Part shown: positions 10,800 through 22,124 of the stretch, in pieces
Numbering within the stretch: the stretch's first letter is position 1
Layout of the letters: each line of letters begins with the position of its first letter
Origin: Meconema thalassinum
Taxonomy: Eukaryota > Arthropoda > Insecta > Orthoptera > Tettigoniidae
Assembly: GCA_946902985.2 (NCBI GenBank)
Contig: OX336395.1
Location: forward strand, 287,303,065-287,367,064
Direction of reading: 5' to 3'
Length of the DNA: 64,000 nucleotides
The notes under the pieces: generated by a model
Database searches by the model: none
What the model was told of the DNA's origin: nothing
What the model saw: the letters and a program-made list of their open reading frames with translations, nothing else
Translations under genes and position numbers: made by a program

Positions 10800-12520
10800 C
10801 AACCTACCACTACTTGTGCCCCCGTGTCTTATAATATCGAGATAATCGGTCGCGTAAAACTACAAGCATCCTTCTTAATATATTAAAAACTAAGAAGAAG
10901 AGATAGAAAGTGCAGATGACCTTGCCGTTCCATCCCTTAGAACAATTACTAACTAAGAGATATACCATCAACCCTGGAAGAATGAGAGATGAGGAACTTT
11001 GAGTTCAACAGGGCCATGAAAGCCCTGAGTAACGAGAAGATGGAAGAAACGGACCCAGCACACTTGTCCCTTGGGTCGCGTTCAGCTACACTCACCTTGG
11101 ACTTTAAGTCACCTCCTACGACACTGAGGTTGTATTCGATCTCCCATCCAAAGAATCGGTCTGACTCATCGAAAAATGAGGATATAGGCGTAATACCGTT
11201 TGAAAGAAACCAGAAGTTTACCACGGGGATAGCCGAGTCCAGCATTGTTTCCACTTAGCCTACTTGTGCCAGGCTTTACCTCAGTCAGTTCTCTTTCTCT
11301 TCCAATCCCAGCAGTGTTATGTATGAAAGCCTAGGCTGTCCTTCCGTTTCCATGCTTTGATCACCCTTGACTTTTCTTTTCTCCATACCTTAATTGTTTG
11401 AGGTGACGGTACTCTTCCTTCCCACTCTTCTTCGATGGCGTAGGCTAGTAGATGAGGGACATCTGACCTAGATGTTCCATTCCTTTAAATTAACAGCAAT
11501 CACAAGGTAGATGGAAGGGAGGAAGCCGACACGAGTAAACCTTGGTCGCTACTAAGTTGACGACAATTACTGCTTGTGATATAAACTGGGGGATCTGGGT
11601 TTCTGTTTGTATGTAAAATACCTATTGACGCAGAATGTAACATGGATGCCACCATTTTGTGTTTAGGGGAATTTTGTAGTGTAATGTATCGCAATCTATA
11701 CTACCCCCATTTCAGGTTCAATAACAATCTGTTTTGCCGGCGATTTTAAATTTAAATATGACGTTTATTGCAGGAATATTCAAATTATATAGTGGACAAT
11801 AGTCTGTAGAAGGGTTTTAAATTACAAAAAGTTTACATTTACAAGTTCTGATACTGGTACGATTCTGTTGCAATGGCATCCTGAGGGGTTGTCTTGCACC
11901 ACAGGCGTATTGGGCAACTGCAGCAAATCCTGGATTCCAACGTTTGGATCCTGGCTTGGACAGAGGCTTTCTTGAGTGACTCTCCCTTGAGGGAATCCCA
12001 GGGCACCCACTCTATCCCTGTCACTAATACACTTAGGCTACACGAGTCCAACACACACCCAAGTACATGGCGCTGTTGTACAAAATGTCGCAAGTCACTG
12101 ATATGAGAATAACATGTTGGTATGATCAAACTACAGACCTGATACTCACATATTTAGCCCTATTTTTGATATTGTTTAACTAACGAAATATTCTTGTTGA
12201 TACCGTACTGGTATGTTACGTAACATTATCGTAGTTGTAGTATGGATCCATATTTCTTTACATTTATGTTATGAATTCCTCGGCATGTAACTCTTCTATA
12301 ACCGATCTGCCAACCGGATGAGAAACTAGGACGACTGGCATATTCCTGACACTGTTCATGTCAAGGTTAGTCAGGAACCTGTACCTAATGTTGAGAGCAT
12401 TCAAATGACTGCCTCATAACAAATCATCAGTGTGAGCAGGTTCAAGTTGGATGGACGGACACACGGGCACCCTTGGAATCCCAAGAATATTTCGATTGTT
12501 CATTATCATACCAGTTTATT
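10800..12520. other. No gene recognised
   Basis: Mixed single-copy-looking sequence. ORFs at 10949-11258 on both strands overlap each other and carry no motif. 11270-11470 is pyrimidine-rich and may be an old LINE or SINE tail, but I cannot place it. Confidence 0.4.
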
Positions 12521-12596
12521 TCACAAATTGAAGTTAGGCCTACTGATAGTAAACTGATTTAGACGTAGCGATAATTCCACAGTTTTATTTAACTTA
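12520..12596 (-). repeat. Fragment of the TTCG-rich TIR element
   Basis: Matches, in reverse complement, the interior of the 50471-51886 element around 51440-51510 (shared ATAATTCCACAGTTTTATTT and CTGATAGTnAACTG). The foldback element starting at 12597 interrupts it. Confidence 0.6.
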
Positions 12597-13826
12597 CAAG
12601 GAGAGGTCGCCATGTGGTTTACTAGAAAGGCTTTCAAATTTGGAGGGTTTGCTCTTCATAAATAAAGGTTTAGCCCCTGTTCGAGCGTTTTAGCCAATGG
12701 GCGTTAGTGTGTTCAAAATTGAACGTTTAAAATCAATCCTCAAACTTGTGAGGTCTTATTCTCACACACGCCCCTGGCTCGTCTCCGTCTCGTAGTCACT
12801 AGCGCTTTGGCGTGAGGAATTGAAGGTTTCGAATTGGAGTCAGACCTTGGTCACCACTCTTTTTTCTTGTAATGTGACATTCCTTATTGTCTTTCTGTAT
12901 GTAAACAATAACGAAAATATTTATTTTTTTGTCAATTTACCCTCCAGGTTGGTGGATCCCACGGACTCAGTGAGAGAACTCACCACTACCGCCTTTCCAG
13001 GCAGTGTCCTAGAGCTGAGAACACTTAGTCAATTTGGATACAACTGGGGAGGTGTGATCAGCACTTTGCTCAGGTGGCCTCACCTGCAAAGCGAACAGAG
13101 GCCCCATGAGGGATGGGAAGGTAAGGTTGGGATGGATAGGCTAGGAAGAGGGACGGAGGCGGCCGTGGCCTTACAGTAGGGTCCATCCTGGCATTTGCCC
13201 GAAGATGAAGTGGGAAACCACGGAAAACCACTTCGAGGATGGCTGAGGTGGAAAAAGAACCCCCTCTACCCATTTGGACCACCCGAGGCTGAGTAGACCC
13301 CGTTCCAGTTCTCATACCACTTTTCAAATTTCATGGCAGAGCCGGAAATCGAACCCAGGACCTCCGGGGTGGCAGCTAACCACGCTGACCGCTACGCTGA
13401 CCGCTACGCTACGGAGGCGACAACGTTAATATTAATTTCTTAATATTGTGAATTGAAAAAGCAACAACAAATAATAAATTACTTGATGTAATCTGCCGAC
13501 TTAAATATTGTACCACAAACACAAAATAAAATACAAACTGCAAAATAAAGATATAGAACATAATTTATAAAGATCAAGGTGGGTTCCGATCACGGTAACT
13601 TCCATTTCTAACGCCAACACGCTAGCGACTGCGCCACGGAGAAGAGACGGGGACCTGTGTGAGAATAAGACTACAGAAGGTTGAGGATTGATTGTAAACG
13701 TTCAATTTTGAGCACACTAGGGCCCAACGGCTAAAACGCTCAAACAGGGGTAAAATATTTGTTATGAAGAGCAAACCCAACAAATTTGAACACTTTTCTA
13801 GTAAACCACAAGGCGACCTCTCCTTG
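12597..13826. mobile_element. Foldback element with about 250-bp inverted arms
   Basis: The left arm (12597 to about 12850) and right arm (about 13577-13826) are inverted copies. Both begin CAAGGAGAGGTCGCC at the outside and contain the matching stretches TTTACTAGAAA and GTTCAAAATTGAACGTTTA (imperfect). The centre holds a SINE (13060-13420). No transposase. A short TTA/TAA flank suggests a TA-containing target, but it is not an exact duplication. Confidence 0.65.
13060..13420 (+). repeat. tRNA-derived SINE inside foldback element
   Basis: Carries GGCATTTGCCCGAAGATGAA, GGGAAACCACGGAAAACCAC, then GGACCACCCGAGGCTGAGTAG and CGGAAATCGAACCCAGGACC. The second half is the same sequence that is fossilised in the A/B element arms (35025-35155 and equivalents), so it is a useful intact reference for that captured fragment. 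Confidence 0.75.
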
Positions 13827-13829
13827 TAA

Positions 13830-15320
13830 GTAATAATAATAACATCGTATGGCCTCGGATGCCGGGTGCAATCTTTGTTATTTGACACCAGGAGAGTAGC
13901 ATGCAAGTCAAATTTCGTTGTTCCTTGAAGCACTATGAACGTCAAGGAGGGTAGATATCTAAGCTCCTTGAACACTAGCGCTTTCTAGTAGAGAAATGAG
14001 GAACTTTTTGTGGGCGGAAACTCCCGAGATTTTTTGCCATTATGAACACGGCCTACTGAATTCAAATGGGTTCTTTGACATGCCAACATCGTATGACATG
14101 TTGTCGTAATTTTTGCCGCCTTTCAAAAACCACTTACCACGGCCAGGAGCGAACCTGCAAGCTTGGAGTTAGTAGACCGTCCTTGTTAGTAATTTGGGAT
14201 TAGCTTATTTGTAAATATGAAAAGTTATTCAGAAAAATATTCGGTGAACTGGATTAACAAAACCATTTTAATGAACTGCTTGCTTTCAGTCTTGTCGGTA
14301 CATGGTTCCACAACTACTTTTACCTGTTTCTATGAAATGTCATTTTGACGATGTTTCACAACGAAAAGTAAATTTATGGAGAAAAACTCGGAACTAAAAA
14401 AAACTTCGCCTATTCATGCTATAAAAGTAAGCCTAATGTAGCCTACCCAGCAGTTTCAGAGAAGCCAAATAAAGAATATCACGAAGCTAGTAAGAAATTA
14501 AACGAAAATTGCAGAGGAGGGGGTACCGTAGTCTCATCATCACCTGGTGACAGGAAGGTAATGAAATAAAAAAATCTCAGGCTACTCCCCCCCCCCCCCC
14601 ACCACCACCACTTCCCACCCCTCCTAGCAACTGGAGTGTATCCTGCTGATGCGCATGAACGGACATTGGTGCCCTGCAAGTTACAGATGTCAGAGTTTAG
14701 TGCCAATAAAATAATTACCGGTCCCTGTACCCTAGTATTTTAAGTGAATGAGAATTCCTAAAAAACAATCGAATTATTAACGTGATGACACCAATTAGAA
14801 TTGATCACAATATTCAAGATATCTGGTCAGGGGTATTAATCAGTTAGCTACAAGAATTAATGGTACGGTACCGGTAGCATAACCGTGAGGGGTGACACAT
14901 TTACAGCTCTCATAATTATTTGGTAGCCAATCGAAATAAGGGTCAGTGGTTTCATCGTACGGTACCGGTAGTATACGAGTTCACTGAAAGTTTGCGTTAA
15001 CCCTGTCAATACCGTACCGGTACTCATCTTGAAATATGAACGGCTCGTTGTGTGGACTCGTGTGTTGCTGCATACCCATGTTATCAAGGAATGTTGTGTC
15101 TATTGGCCATAATAACTTGTGTGTAACTGGTTCGGTATCTAGGTTGTCTGTAGAGGTAGGCCTACTATACCGGTACCGGTAACGTATATGCATTTGTAGG
15201 GGAGACAAGGATTGGAAAGGAGGTAGCCATGGCCTTAATTTAGGAACCATCATTTTTCTGGACAGGGCTAGCGGGATATTATAAAACCCTCAGTTACCGG
15301 TAGCCTAAATTGTTTTAAAA
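13830..15320. other. No gene recognised; GGTACCGGTA cluster and C-run
   Basis: A (C)13-14 run followed by ACC repeats lies at 14587-14612. The palindromic string GGTACCGGTA or close variants occurs about six times between 14864 and 15300. No convincing exon. Confidence 0.5.
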
Positions 15321-15325
15321 AACAA

Positions 15326-16757
15326 GTAGTTCCGTGAAGAACTATGCAGCCTATTTTCATATATCCTACTTATGTTAACTGCCACAATCAACATACAAAA
15401 TTTCAGTTTAATTGCTGTAACAGATTCGTAGATATTGAGAACCGTCTAAATATTTCAGATGGTCGCCAGGTTGGATTTTTATTTTTGTACTATTACAATA
15501 AGATTATTGTGTACGTGTGGTATTCAAACTTCAATCGCATGATTAGACAACAAGAAGTAAAAACGAGATTTTAAAATTACGCACAGCAGCCATCTTGTGA
15601 TAATGCAAACCATTGAAATAAATTATATGCCAGTGGATCAACATTTGTATAAGCATTTAACGTGCAACGTTTCACGGCACTCGGATAGTTAATTCACGAG
15701 AAACGTCCATTTAAATATTTATACTTCGCGTCGCCGCCATGTTGGATTTGTGCTCACCAGGTACCTGAAAGTCCTATAGGTGAACATATGTTCATAGTCT
15801 CCATGAACATAAAAAAATTCAGTTTGGTTGCTGTAAAAGATTCATAGATATTGAGAACCGTCTAAATATTTCGGGAGCTCACCATTTAGGAGTGTTATGT
15901 GTATAGGCCATAGAGTTATGTACCATTCAAGGACAATTATTGCCTAGGTTCATTATTCAAACTTTCACTTCGATCGCATGATTACGACACAAGAAATTAA
16001 AACTTAATTTTAAAATTTCGCACTGCCGCCATCTTGAGGTTATGTAAGCAATTGAATTAAATTAGATGGCAGTGCATTACAATCTGAAAAATCAATTACT
16101 GTACCACATTTCACTGCGCTCAGAGAGTTAAATCACGAGAAAAGTCTATTAAAATATTTTAAATTCGCTTGGTCGCCATGTTCGTTTCGTACTTTACAGG
16201 TTTATGAAATGTACATAGGTATACCTGTATCAGTACCCTTTATCACCGTACAAAATTGCAGGGTGATATCTGTAATAGTTTCGGAGATATAGAATGTCAG
16301 TGAAATATTTCGCACAGCCGCCATGTTGAGGTTATGTAAACAATTGAACTAAATTAGACTCCAGTGCATTACAATGTGTATAAACATTTGCTGTACCAAG
16401 TTTCATTACATTCAGATAGTTAAATCGCGAGAAAAGTCTATTTAAATGTCTCAACTTCGCTTGGCCGCCATGTTGGTTTTGTAGTCACCAGGTTTTTGAA
16501 AGTCTCATAGGTGAACTTCTAATAGTACCCTTTATCACCGCACACAATTTCAGGGCGATATCGGTAATAGTTTCGGAGATATTGAATGCTAGTGAAATAT
16601 TTCGCACAGCCGCCATGTTGGATTGGAGAGACGTAACAAAATTTGAAGGGCACGGTCGAGGTCGCCGGGAATAGTGCTATGAACTTCCCGAGTTTCATTG
16701 AAATCGCTCCAGCCGTTTCGATTTTATTAGGGGGGGACACACACACGAATCACACAC

Positions 16758-16806
<49 letters not shown>

Positions 16807-16861
16807 CACACGGACAAAAGGTGATCTCATAAGCCTATTTTTTCAAAATTGAAAATAGGCT
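15326..16861 (+). mobile_element. AAAATAGGCT-ended non-autonomous element, copy 1
   Basis: Starts GTAGTTCCGTGAAGAACTAT (a short hairpin) then GCAGCCTATTTTCATATATCC. It ends with a palindrome AGCCTATTTT...GAAAATAGGCT. The interior consists of imperfect units of about 320-400 bp, each with CGCACAGCCGCCATGTTG-like and TTCGGAGATATTGA-like blocks. It ends with a CA microsatellite and ACAAAAGGTGATC. No transposase or reverse transcriptase. Copies 2 and 3 are at 22125-23641 and 48787-50189. Class is unresolved; CTRR-like ends (GGCTAA/GGCTGA) hint at Helitron but the AAAA duplications argue against it. Confidence 0.75.
16738..16812. repeat. (CA)n microsatellite
   Basis: A CA run with a few CG and AAT interruptions near the 3' end of the element. 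It is the source of a spurious His/Thr-rich ORF. Confidence 0.95.
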
Positions 16862-17606
16862 AATAAACCTGTAACAATTCCATGTTGGAATACATGAAAT
16901 GGTCTGTAGAGACATGAAAAACTTTTGGTAAGTTACGGTACCGGTATTTATAAAATGTTTTACCGCATTAATAAATGCTCAGTGCCCTGTGCAGATCAGT
17001 TTATCAATTTACGATAGCTAATTGTCGAGAATACAGCCTTTTGTCGACACTGTACATGTTACCCCCAATGTACAAAAGTCTAATTGGAGATGACAAAGGT
17101 TCTAGTTAGATCTGTGCGGCTTGTAACACAAAGGAAGTATATTGTGGCGTCTAGAAGCATGTAATGTCAAGTGCAGTAATTCAAGTTCACTTTCACTTAG
17201 CCTAATTAAACGTGATGATACGTTGGTAATGTACTTCATCGTTTGACAATAGTATATTTCCTTCGCCTGCCCCCAAATCAGGTTAGTGTGTACGTTAGCA
17301 TAGAAAAACCGAATAAAGGTTGCTTTGTCTCACTGCTCAAGCAGGCATCATTAATTTCTCTTTATGTCAAGTCAACCGCAATGATAAATAATAATAATTT
17401 GCGTTACAATGAGCATACAGCCTAATTGCAAACATGTGGCTTAGAGCAATTGTTCGCAAGTTGTGCGTCATGGTCGTGTAAGTTTTACTGTTGTTGACGA
17501 ACATATGCTCTACCTATCACTGTGCATCTGGAAGAAACTGATTTGGCTTCTAGGGGGGTAATTATGGTATGTGACTATTACCGCAAGTTTTCTTTCTGTG
17601 TTCTAG
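16862..17606. other. No gene recognised upstream of exon A
   Basis: AT-rich DNA. I found no earlier exon of the gene that begins to be visible at 17607; its start may lie further upstream or be too short to see. Confidence 0.4.
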
Positions 17607-17687
17607 TTTCCTGAACATAATGGAAGATATCCGTTCATCAAGACTGAGGCAGATTGTTCGCCTTATTCAGATGAATTCCACAACATT
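17607..17687 (+). CDS. Candidate exon A, zinc-finger-protein linker-type
   Basis: 81 nt, open in phase 0, flanked by a strong acceptor (TTTCTTTCTGTGTTCTAG) and a perfect donor (GTAAGT). It encodes 27 residues including RYPFIKTEADCSPYSDEF. Acidic peptides with an IKTE/IKQE motif spliced in phase 0 are typical of the linker exons of insect C2H2 zinc-finger proteins. Exons B, C and D share this style. No zinc fingers are in the window, so the product stays unknown. The call rests on splice signals, phase agreement and residue style; transcript evidence is missing. Confidence 0.55.
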
Positions 17688-17862
17688 GTAAGTTGCATTT
17701 TAATTCGTATATAGTGTAACATTGCAATCTAAGTGATGTGCGTCACAAGCAATACTCTATACTAAACAGGTTGATGGATCTGCTATGTTTTACTTTTTTT
17801 TGTTTCACGTAAGTCATATTGTGTCTGTATATTTTACCTTGTGTCATACTTTTATAATAATA

Positions 17863-19540
17863 CACTGACCGGCAAAAAAGGTGGAACAGTTAAAAAATGT
17901 AATATAAATAGTATAAAATTAGCCATGAAAAAGATCTAATCACATTTTAGAAGCTTTTCACGCATTAGAACAAACATCAAAAACATCCGTGAATAGAAAT
18001 TGATAATATGACATTTCTTAGGGTGGTTTATTACTACCAATTACCCCCGATCTTCGATGAGCCTATCTTAATGTTTTATGGCGGGAAGCGCACTGTAAGC
18101 GTTTACAGTTTATGAGTGTTGCCGCTCGCTTATTGTTGTTCTAGGGATAACAACTGGCATTTGTTGAACACGTGTGAACCATTGTCATACATTTTAGCAA
18201 GTTATCCATGTGCAGTTCACACTAAAACGTGCCTCTTAGCCGTGAAGGAGCTGCACAGTCAGTTGCATTGGTGGAGGATGGCTGCAGCTTCCGTTATGTT
18301 GCTGAGGTCAATGGATCATCTCTCGGTAGCATTCACCGTGCAGTGCAACGATACAGAGAACTCCAAACTTACGACAGGAGACGAGGGTCAGGCCGTAGAA
18401 GATGCACAAGTGCCGGGGATGACAGAATTCTCACCCTGCAAGTTCTGCGTGATCGCCATACCACACCAGTCCAGGCACGAAATCAACTGGAAAATGCCAG
18501 AAATGTGAGAGTGAGTGAGCGAACAGTAAGAAGAAGGTATGAAGAAGCTCATCTTTCGTCCAGGAGACCTGCACGTGGACCCGCACTCGAACGACATCAC
18601 AGAGAGGCGCGTCTTCGCTTCGCAAGGCAGCATCTGGGATGGACCCACGAGCAGTGGGCCTCTGTTCTCTTCACTGACGAGAGTCGCTTTAATCTTAGAT
18701 CACCTGATGGAAGTGAAAGAATGTGGAGAAGGCGCGGAGAGAGGTACAGCCCTGTTGGTTTCTCCTCCAGGACTCCATTTGGAGGTGGCTCGGTTATGGT
18801 GTGGGGGTGTCATCAACGTTATGGCCCGCACTGAGTTGATGTGCATAGATCACGCGACGCTCAATTCCCAAAGGTACATCGAAGAGATCCTGATGAACCA
18901 TGTGATGCCCTTTGCGCCTTTAATAGGTCAGAATTCCATGCTGATGCAGGATAATGCCCGCCCTCATACTGCTCGCTGTGTTGTACAGTATCTGCAGAAA
19001 CTGGGGATTCAAATCGTGAACTGGCCAGCTCGTAGTCCTGACTTGAAACCCATCGAAAATATATGGGACATGCTTGGAAGGAACATCAGACAGCGTGACC
19101 ACACCACCTTGACACAACTGAGAACATCGCTGCTGGAGGAATGGGTCGCATCCCGGCAGATGCCATTCGACGAGTTGTGAACAGTATGCCTGAGCGTTTT
19201 CAAGCTGTCATAGACGCTAAGGGTGGAAACACTCGTTTTTAGTGACCAGTGTTCTGGTGCAGTGCAGTGCAAACATTAATATTGTTTTGTTTGGCAATAC
19301 GTTTGATAAAAAAACAGCCCAAAAGAACATTACTAAAAAATAGAAAATTGTAAGATTTGCAAAATGTAACGAAATTTGTGAGTTAAAGCGCGTTGTAAAA
19401 CATGTTTTGGTATTTTCTGTAGCCAACCATCTAAAATTTACAAGGATAATGCAAATATTGGAAAACCGTTACATTTTAGAGGAATAAATGAAGAAATTAC
19501 ATAAAAAATTGAAGTGTTCCACTTTTTTTGCCGGTCAGTG
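17863..19540 (+). mobile_element. Tc1-type DNA transposon, complete but mutated
   Basis: Terminal inverted repeats start CACTGACCGGCAAAAAA at 17863 and end in its reverse complement at 19540, flanked by TA at 17861-17862 and 19541-19542. Length is 1678 bp, typical for the Tc1 family. It carries one transposase pseudogene (18229-19242). It sits within an intron: without it the intron between exons A and B would be only about 183 bp, and its right end is 10 bp from the start of exon B. Confidence 0.92.
18229..19242 (+). pseudogene. Tc1-type DD34E transposase, two frameshifts
   Basis: Cut-and-paste transposase. The N-terminal helix-turn-helix region reads MPLSREGAAQSVAL (initiator present as GTG at 18229, apparently a mutated ATG) to VSERTVRRRYEEAHL. 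The catalytic core has FTDESRFNL (first Asp), QDNARPHTA (second Asp) and SPDLKPIENIWD (Glu), as in DD34E enzymes. A frameshift in a G run at about 18805 (GTGTGGGGGTG) moves from frame 1 to frame 2. A second one at about 19140 restores frame 1, and the protein ends VVNSMPERFQAVID...NTRF at 19242. All catalytic residues remain readable, so the copy is fairly young, but it cannot make a full protein. Confidence 0.93.
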
Positions 19541-19550
19541 TACTTCCCAG

Positions 19551-19649
19551 GAGACGAATGAACAGTTGCCCCCTAAGAAACTGCAGGACGAGGCTGGTGA
19601 TGTGTTTGAAGATAAATGGACAGTTATTAAACAGGAACATGAAATACAG
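19551..19649 (+). CDS. Candidate exon B, zinc-finger-protein linker-type
   Basis: 99 nt, open in phase 0, from acceptor TACTTCCCAG to donor GTGATT. It encodes 33 residues starting ETNEQLPPKKLQDE and ending WTVIKQEHEIQ, with the IKQE motif common in linker regions of insect zinc-finger proteins. It joins exon A in frame. The acceptor is unusual: the Tc1 element ends at 19540, so the pyrimidine tract and branch point now come from transposon sequence (ACTTTTTTTGCC). This could affect splicing of the exon. Confidence 0.55.
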
Positions 19650-19689
19650 GTGATTATCGGGTTTGCATTACCTCTCTGATTATAATACG

Positions 19690-20611
19690 AATTACTTATA
19701 GATTAAGTGTTATTTGTTGGGTTCAGTCAGTCAGTCTTGTTTTCTACACGAAGACCTAACAGTAGCTGATGTTATTGCATTGATACTGCAGTTTCACTCT
19801 GCTGGCTCGCTGGGTCCTATTGTCACTTATATACGGCGATTCAGATATGATTGCCCTGCTGTTTGTGTATCATATGGCTTATAGGCTAGTGGGGAAAATG
19901 AAAGGCCGCCAGGGCAAACAAGCTCATTACCGTCAAAAGATCAATGTCTGGGTTCTAACTTGGTCATCAGCAATTATATTTTAAATGAATAATCATCGTC
20001 GCCACATCTTTCTTCATATTTGAAAGGAACAATCATTATTACCACATCATTCTTCCTCTTTTGGAAACAGAACCGCCATCGGAACTGGAAACAGAATACC
20101 TTACATTCCAGACAAATGCACCACACATGGTCTTTACCCTTATGTAGAGGATAAGTACAGTATGTTGAGTACATGCGCTCCAGAATTATTTGTACAAATT
20201 CTTGTTATAGATAACTCAGTGAATCTAAATATTAACATGCCTAAAACTACCGTATTAGGGAATTCGTTAAAAATAGTCTGATATGGAAGAATGAAGGCCA
20301 CCACTCCTCTGAGGTAGGCTACCGGCAAAAAAAAAAAAAAAAAAAAACAATGTCCAGCAGCAATCATACAAAATAGAGCCTGATATTGCTTCTTGCTAGT
20401 CCGGGCTCTTTTTTTCTCATCCTTTCGTTTGACTTCCATTGGTCAATTCTCCTCCAATTTTGACCCCAAAATTCCTAGGATTCATCCATTTTCTTACCGT
20501 AATAGACTGCTTTTCTTACTACTGGTTCCTTATTATTATTTTTTATACCCTACTTATCCGATTCTATTATTTAAACTAGTTTCCATGATGGTTCCGTATT
20601 GACGTACTAAA
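19690..20611. other. Intron sequence, no gene recognised
   Basis: Part of the long intron between exons B and C. A poly(A) run lies at 20324-20347 in the middle of unique-looking DNA. A small tandem duplication (AATCAT..CCACATC..TTCTTC) lies at about 19985-20070. Confidence 0.5.
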
Positions 20612-21263
20612 TAGTTTTAACAGCAAATTGTATCTCCGCCTTAGTCAATACATAAACGAAAATAAATTATAATTACACTTGCTCCTGGTACATGTTTCGG
20701 GGATTAATTGCTTTTATCCCCTTCATCAGCCAGGACAAATATTCGAAGAAAGATGTAAGATAGCGTAGCACTCAAAAAATAAATGGCTATTTAACTTAAT
20801 ATGGTGCACCATATAAGTAGGTCACAGGAAAACGTTGAGCAAAACTAAAAACATATATGTGACAGCGAAGATATTCAGCCATCAAAACACAGAGAATCTC
20901 TTCATTGGTTGTGTCCATATGGTGAAGTATTGTGATTTTTGCCAATTCAAGCTTCGACCAGTGTTTTGGAGCGGATTTACGAATTAACTGTCCACTGATT
21001 CTCTGTGTTTTGATGGCTGAATATCTTCGCTGTCACATATATGTTTTTAGTTTTGCTCAACATTTTCCTGTGACCTACTTATATGGTGCCATTTATTTTT
21101 TGAGTGCTACGCTATCTTATATCTTTCTTCGAATATTTGTCTTGGCTGATGAAGGGGATAAAAGCAATTAATCCCCGAAACATGTACCAGGAGCGAGTGT
21201 AATTATAATTTATTTTTGTTTATGTATTGACTAAGGCGGAGATACAATTTGTTGTTAAAACTA
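20612..21263. mobile_element. Foldback MITE with about 280-bp inverted arms
   Basis: The left arm 20612-20899 and right arm 20996-21263 are near-perfect inverted copies. They share TAGTTTTAACARCAAATTG, TCTCCGCCTTAGTCAATAC, ATTAATCCCCGAAACATGTA (right arm orientation) and GATATTCAGCCATCAAAACA. The loop is about 96 nt. The left arm has a roughly 20-nt insertion near 20785-20805. No coding sequence. It could fold into a long hairpin RNA if the intron is transcribed. Confidence 0.85.
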
Positions 21264-21269
21264 CTTATC

Positions 21270-21950
21270 CGAAGTAATACATCTGTGCAGTTATTTAGTT
21301 TAATATTATACTCGGATAATTTTTACACAGGGCTATATGTGACATGCTTATATTCGGACCTAAGGAAATGGTTTTCTTGTTCTCTTTTGGTCTTGTATCA
21401 AGAACAATGCTGTGGGCACTTTTCCCAGTATGTTTTGTAGTTGTCTAGATAGACTGCTGAGGGAATGGTTGAAGTGCAATAGGTTGGAGAGGACGCGAGA
21501 CGCGGTAAGCCCTTTCACATGGCCTGTCCATGTCTAGAGTATGTTTCTAATGAGTACATTTACATACTCTCCAGGGATGGTTCATGTGTTCACGATCACA
21601 GATAATCTTGAGGTCTGTCCAACATAATTTCGACCAAACCGGAAGATTCGCATTGATGATGTTAATCCGCTCATAACACTGAATGGTATTGTTAATTTAC
21701 CTGGTTTTCTCTATTTAGTAATTTTATTAAAGAATAATGCTCATTTGAGTTAATATTTTTCTAAGTTACAAACCGTTCTCTCCATACATTAATTTCGTTG
21801 TCTTCTCTGGACAGAAGCGCTGCATCAAGGCAATGGTCGTGTTTTCCTTCTTCTCTCGAAGCACTAGCCTTATACTTCCCCATTGACCTTAACTCATCCC
21901 TCTCAATTCCATCTTCATACAGCCTTCAGGGTAAATTCGTAGGAACGATA
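21270..21950. other. Intron sequence, no feature recognised
   Basis: Unique-looking AT-rich DNA between two inserted elements. Confidence 0.5.
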
Positions 21951-22124
21951 TATATACAGGATGGACCTCGTAAGTACAGACTGTACAATAAACCAAAAAC
22001 TAAGCGTTTTATAAAGAACTGTCTGGAATAAACGTCGGGTGATATTAAAGGAAATAAACATACTATATGTCGTAGTTCATTTGGAGACCGATTGGATCGT
22101 AATTTGACGGTCATGTGACGTTTT

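Noticed and set aside
16643..16852. His-Thr repeat protein
   Set aside because: Product of the CA microsatellite.
15326..16861. Calling the AAAATAGGCT family a Helitron from its GGCTAA/GGCTGA ends
   Set aside because: Two copies show 4-bp duplications, which Helitrons do not make.
18388..19272. Minus-strand ORFs opposite the Tc1 transposase
   Set aside because: Shadows of the transposase coding strand.
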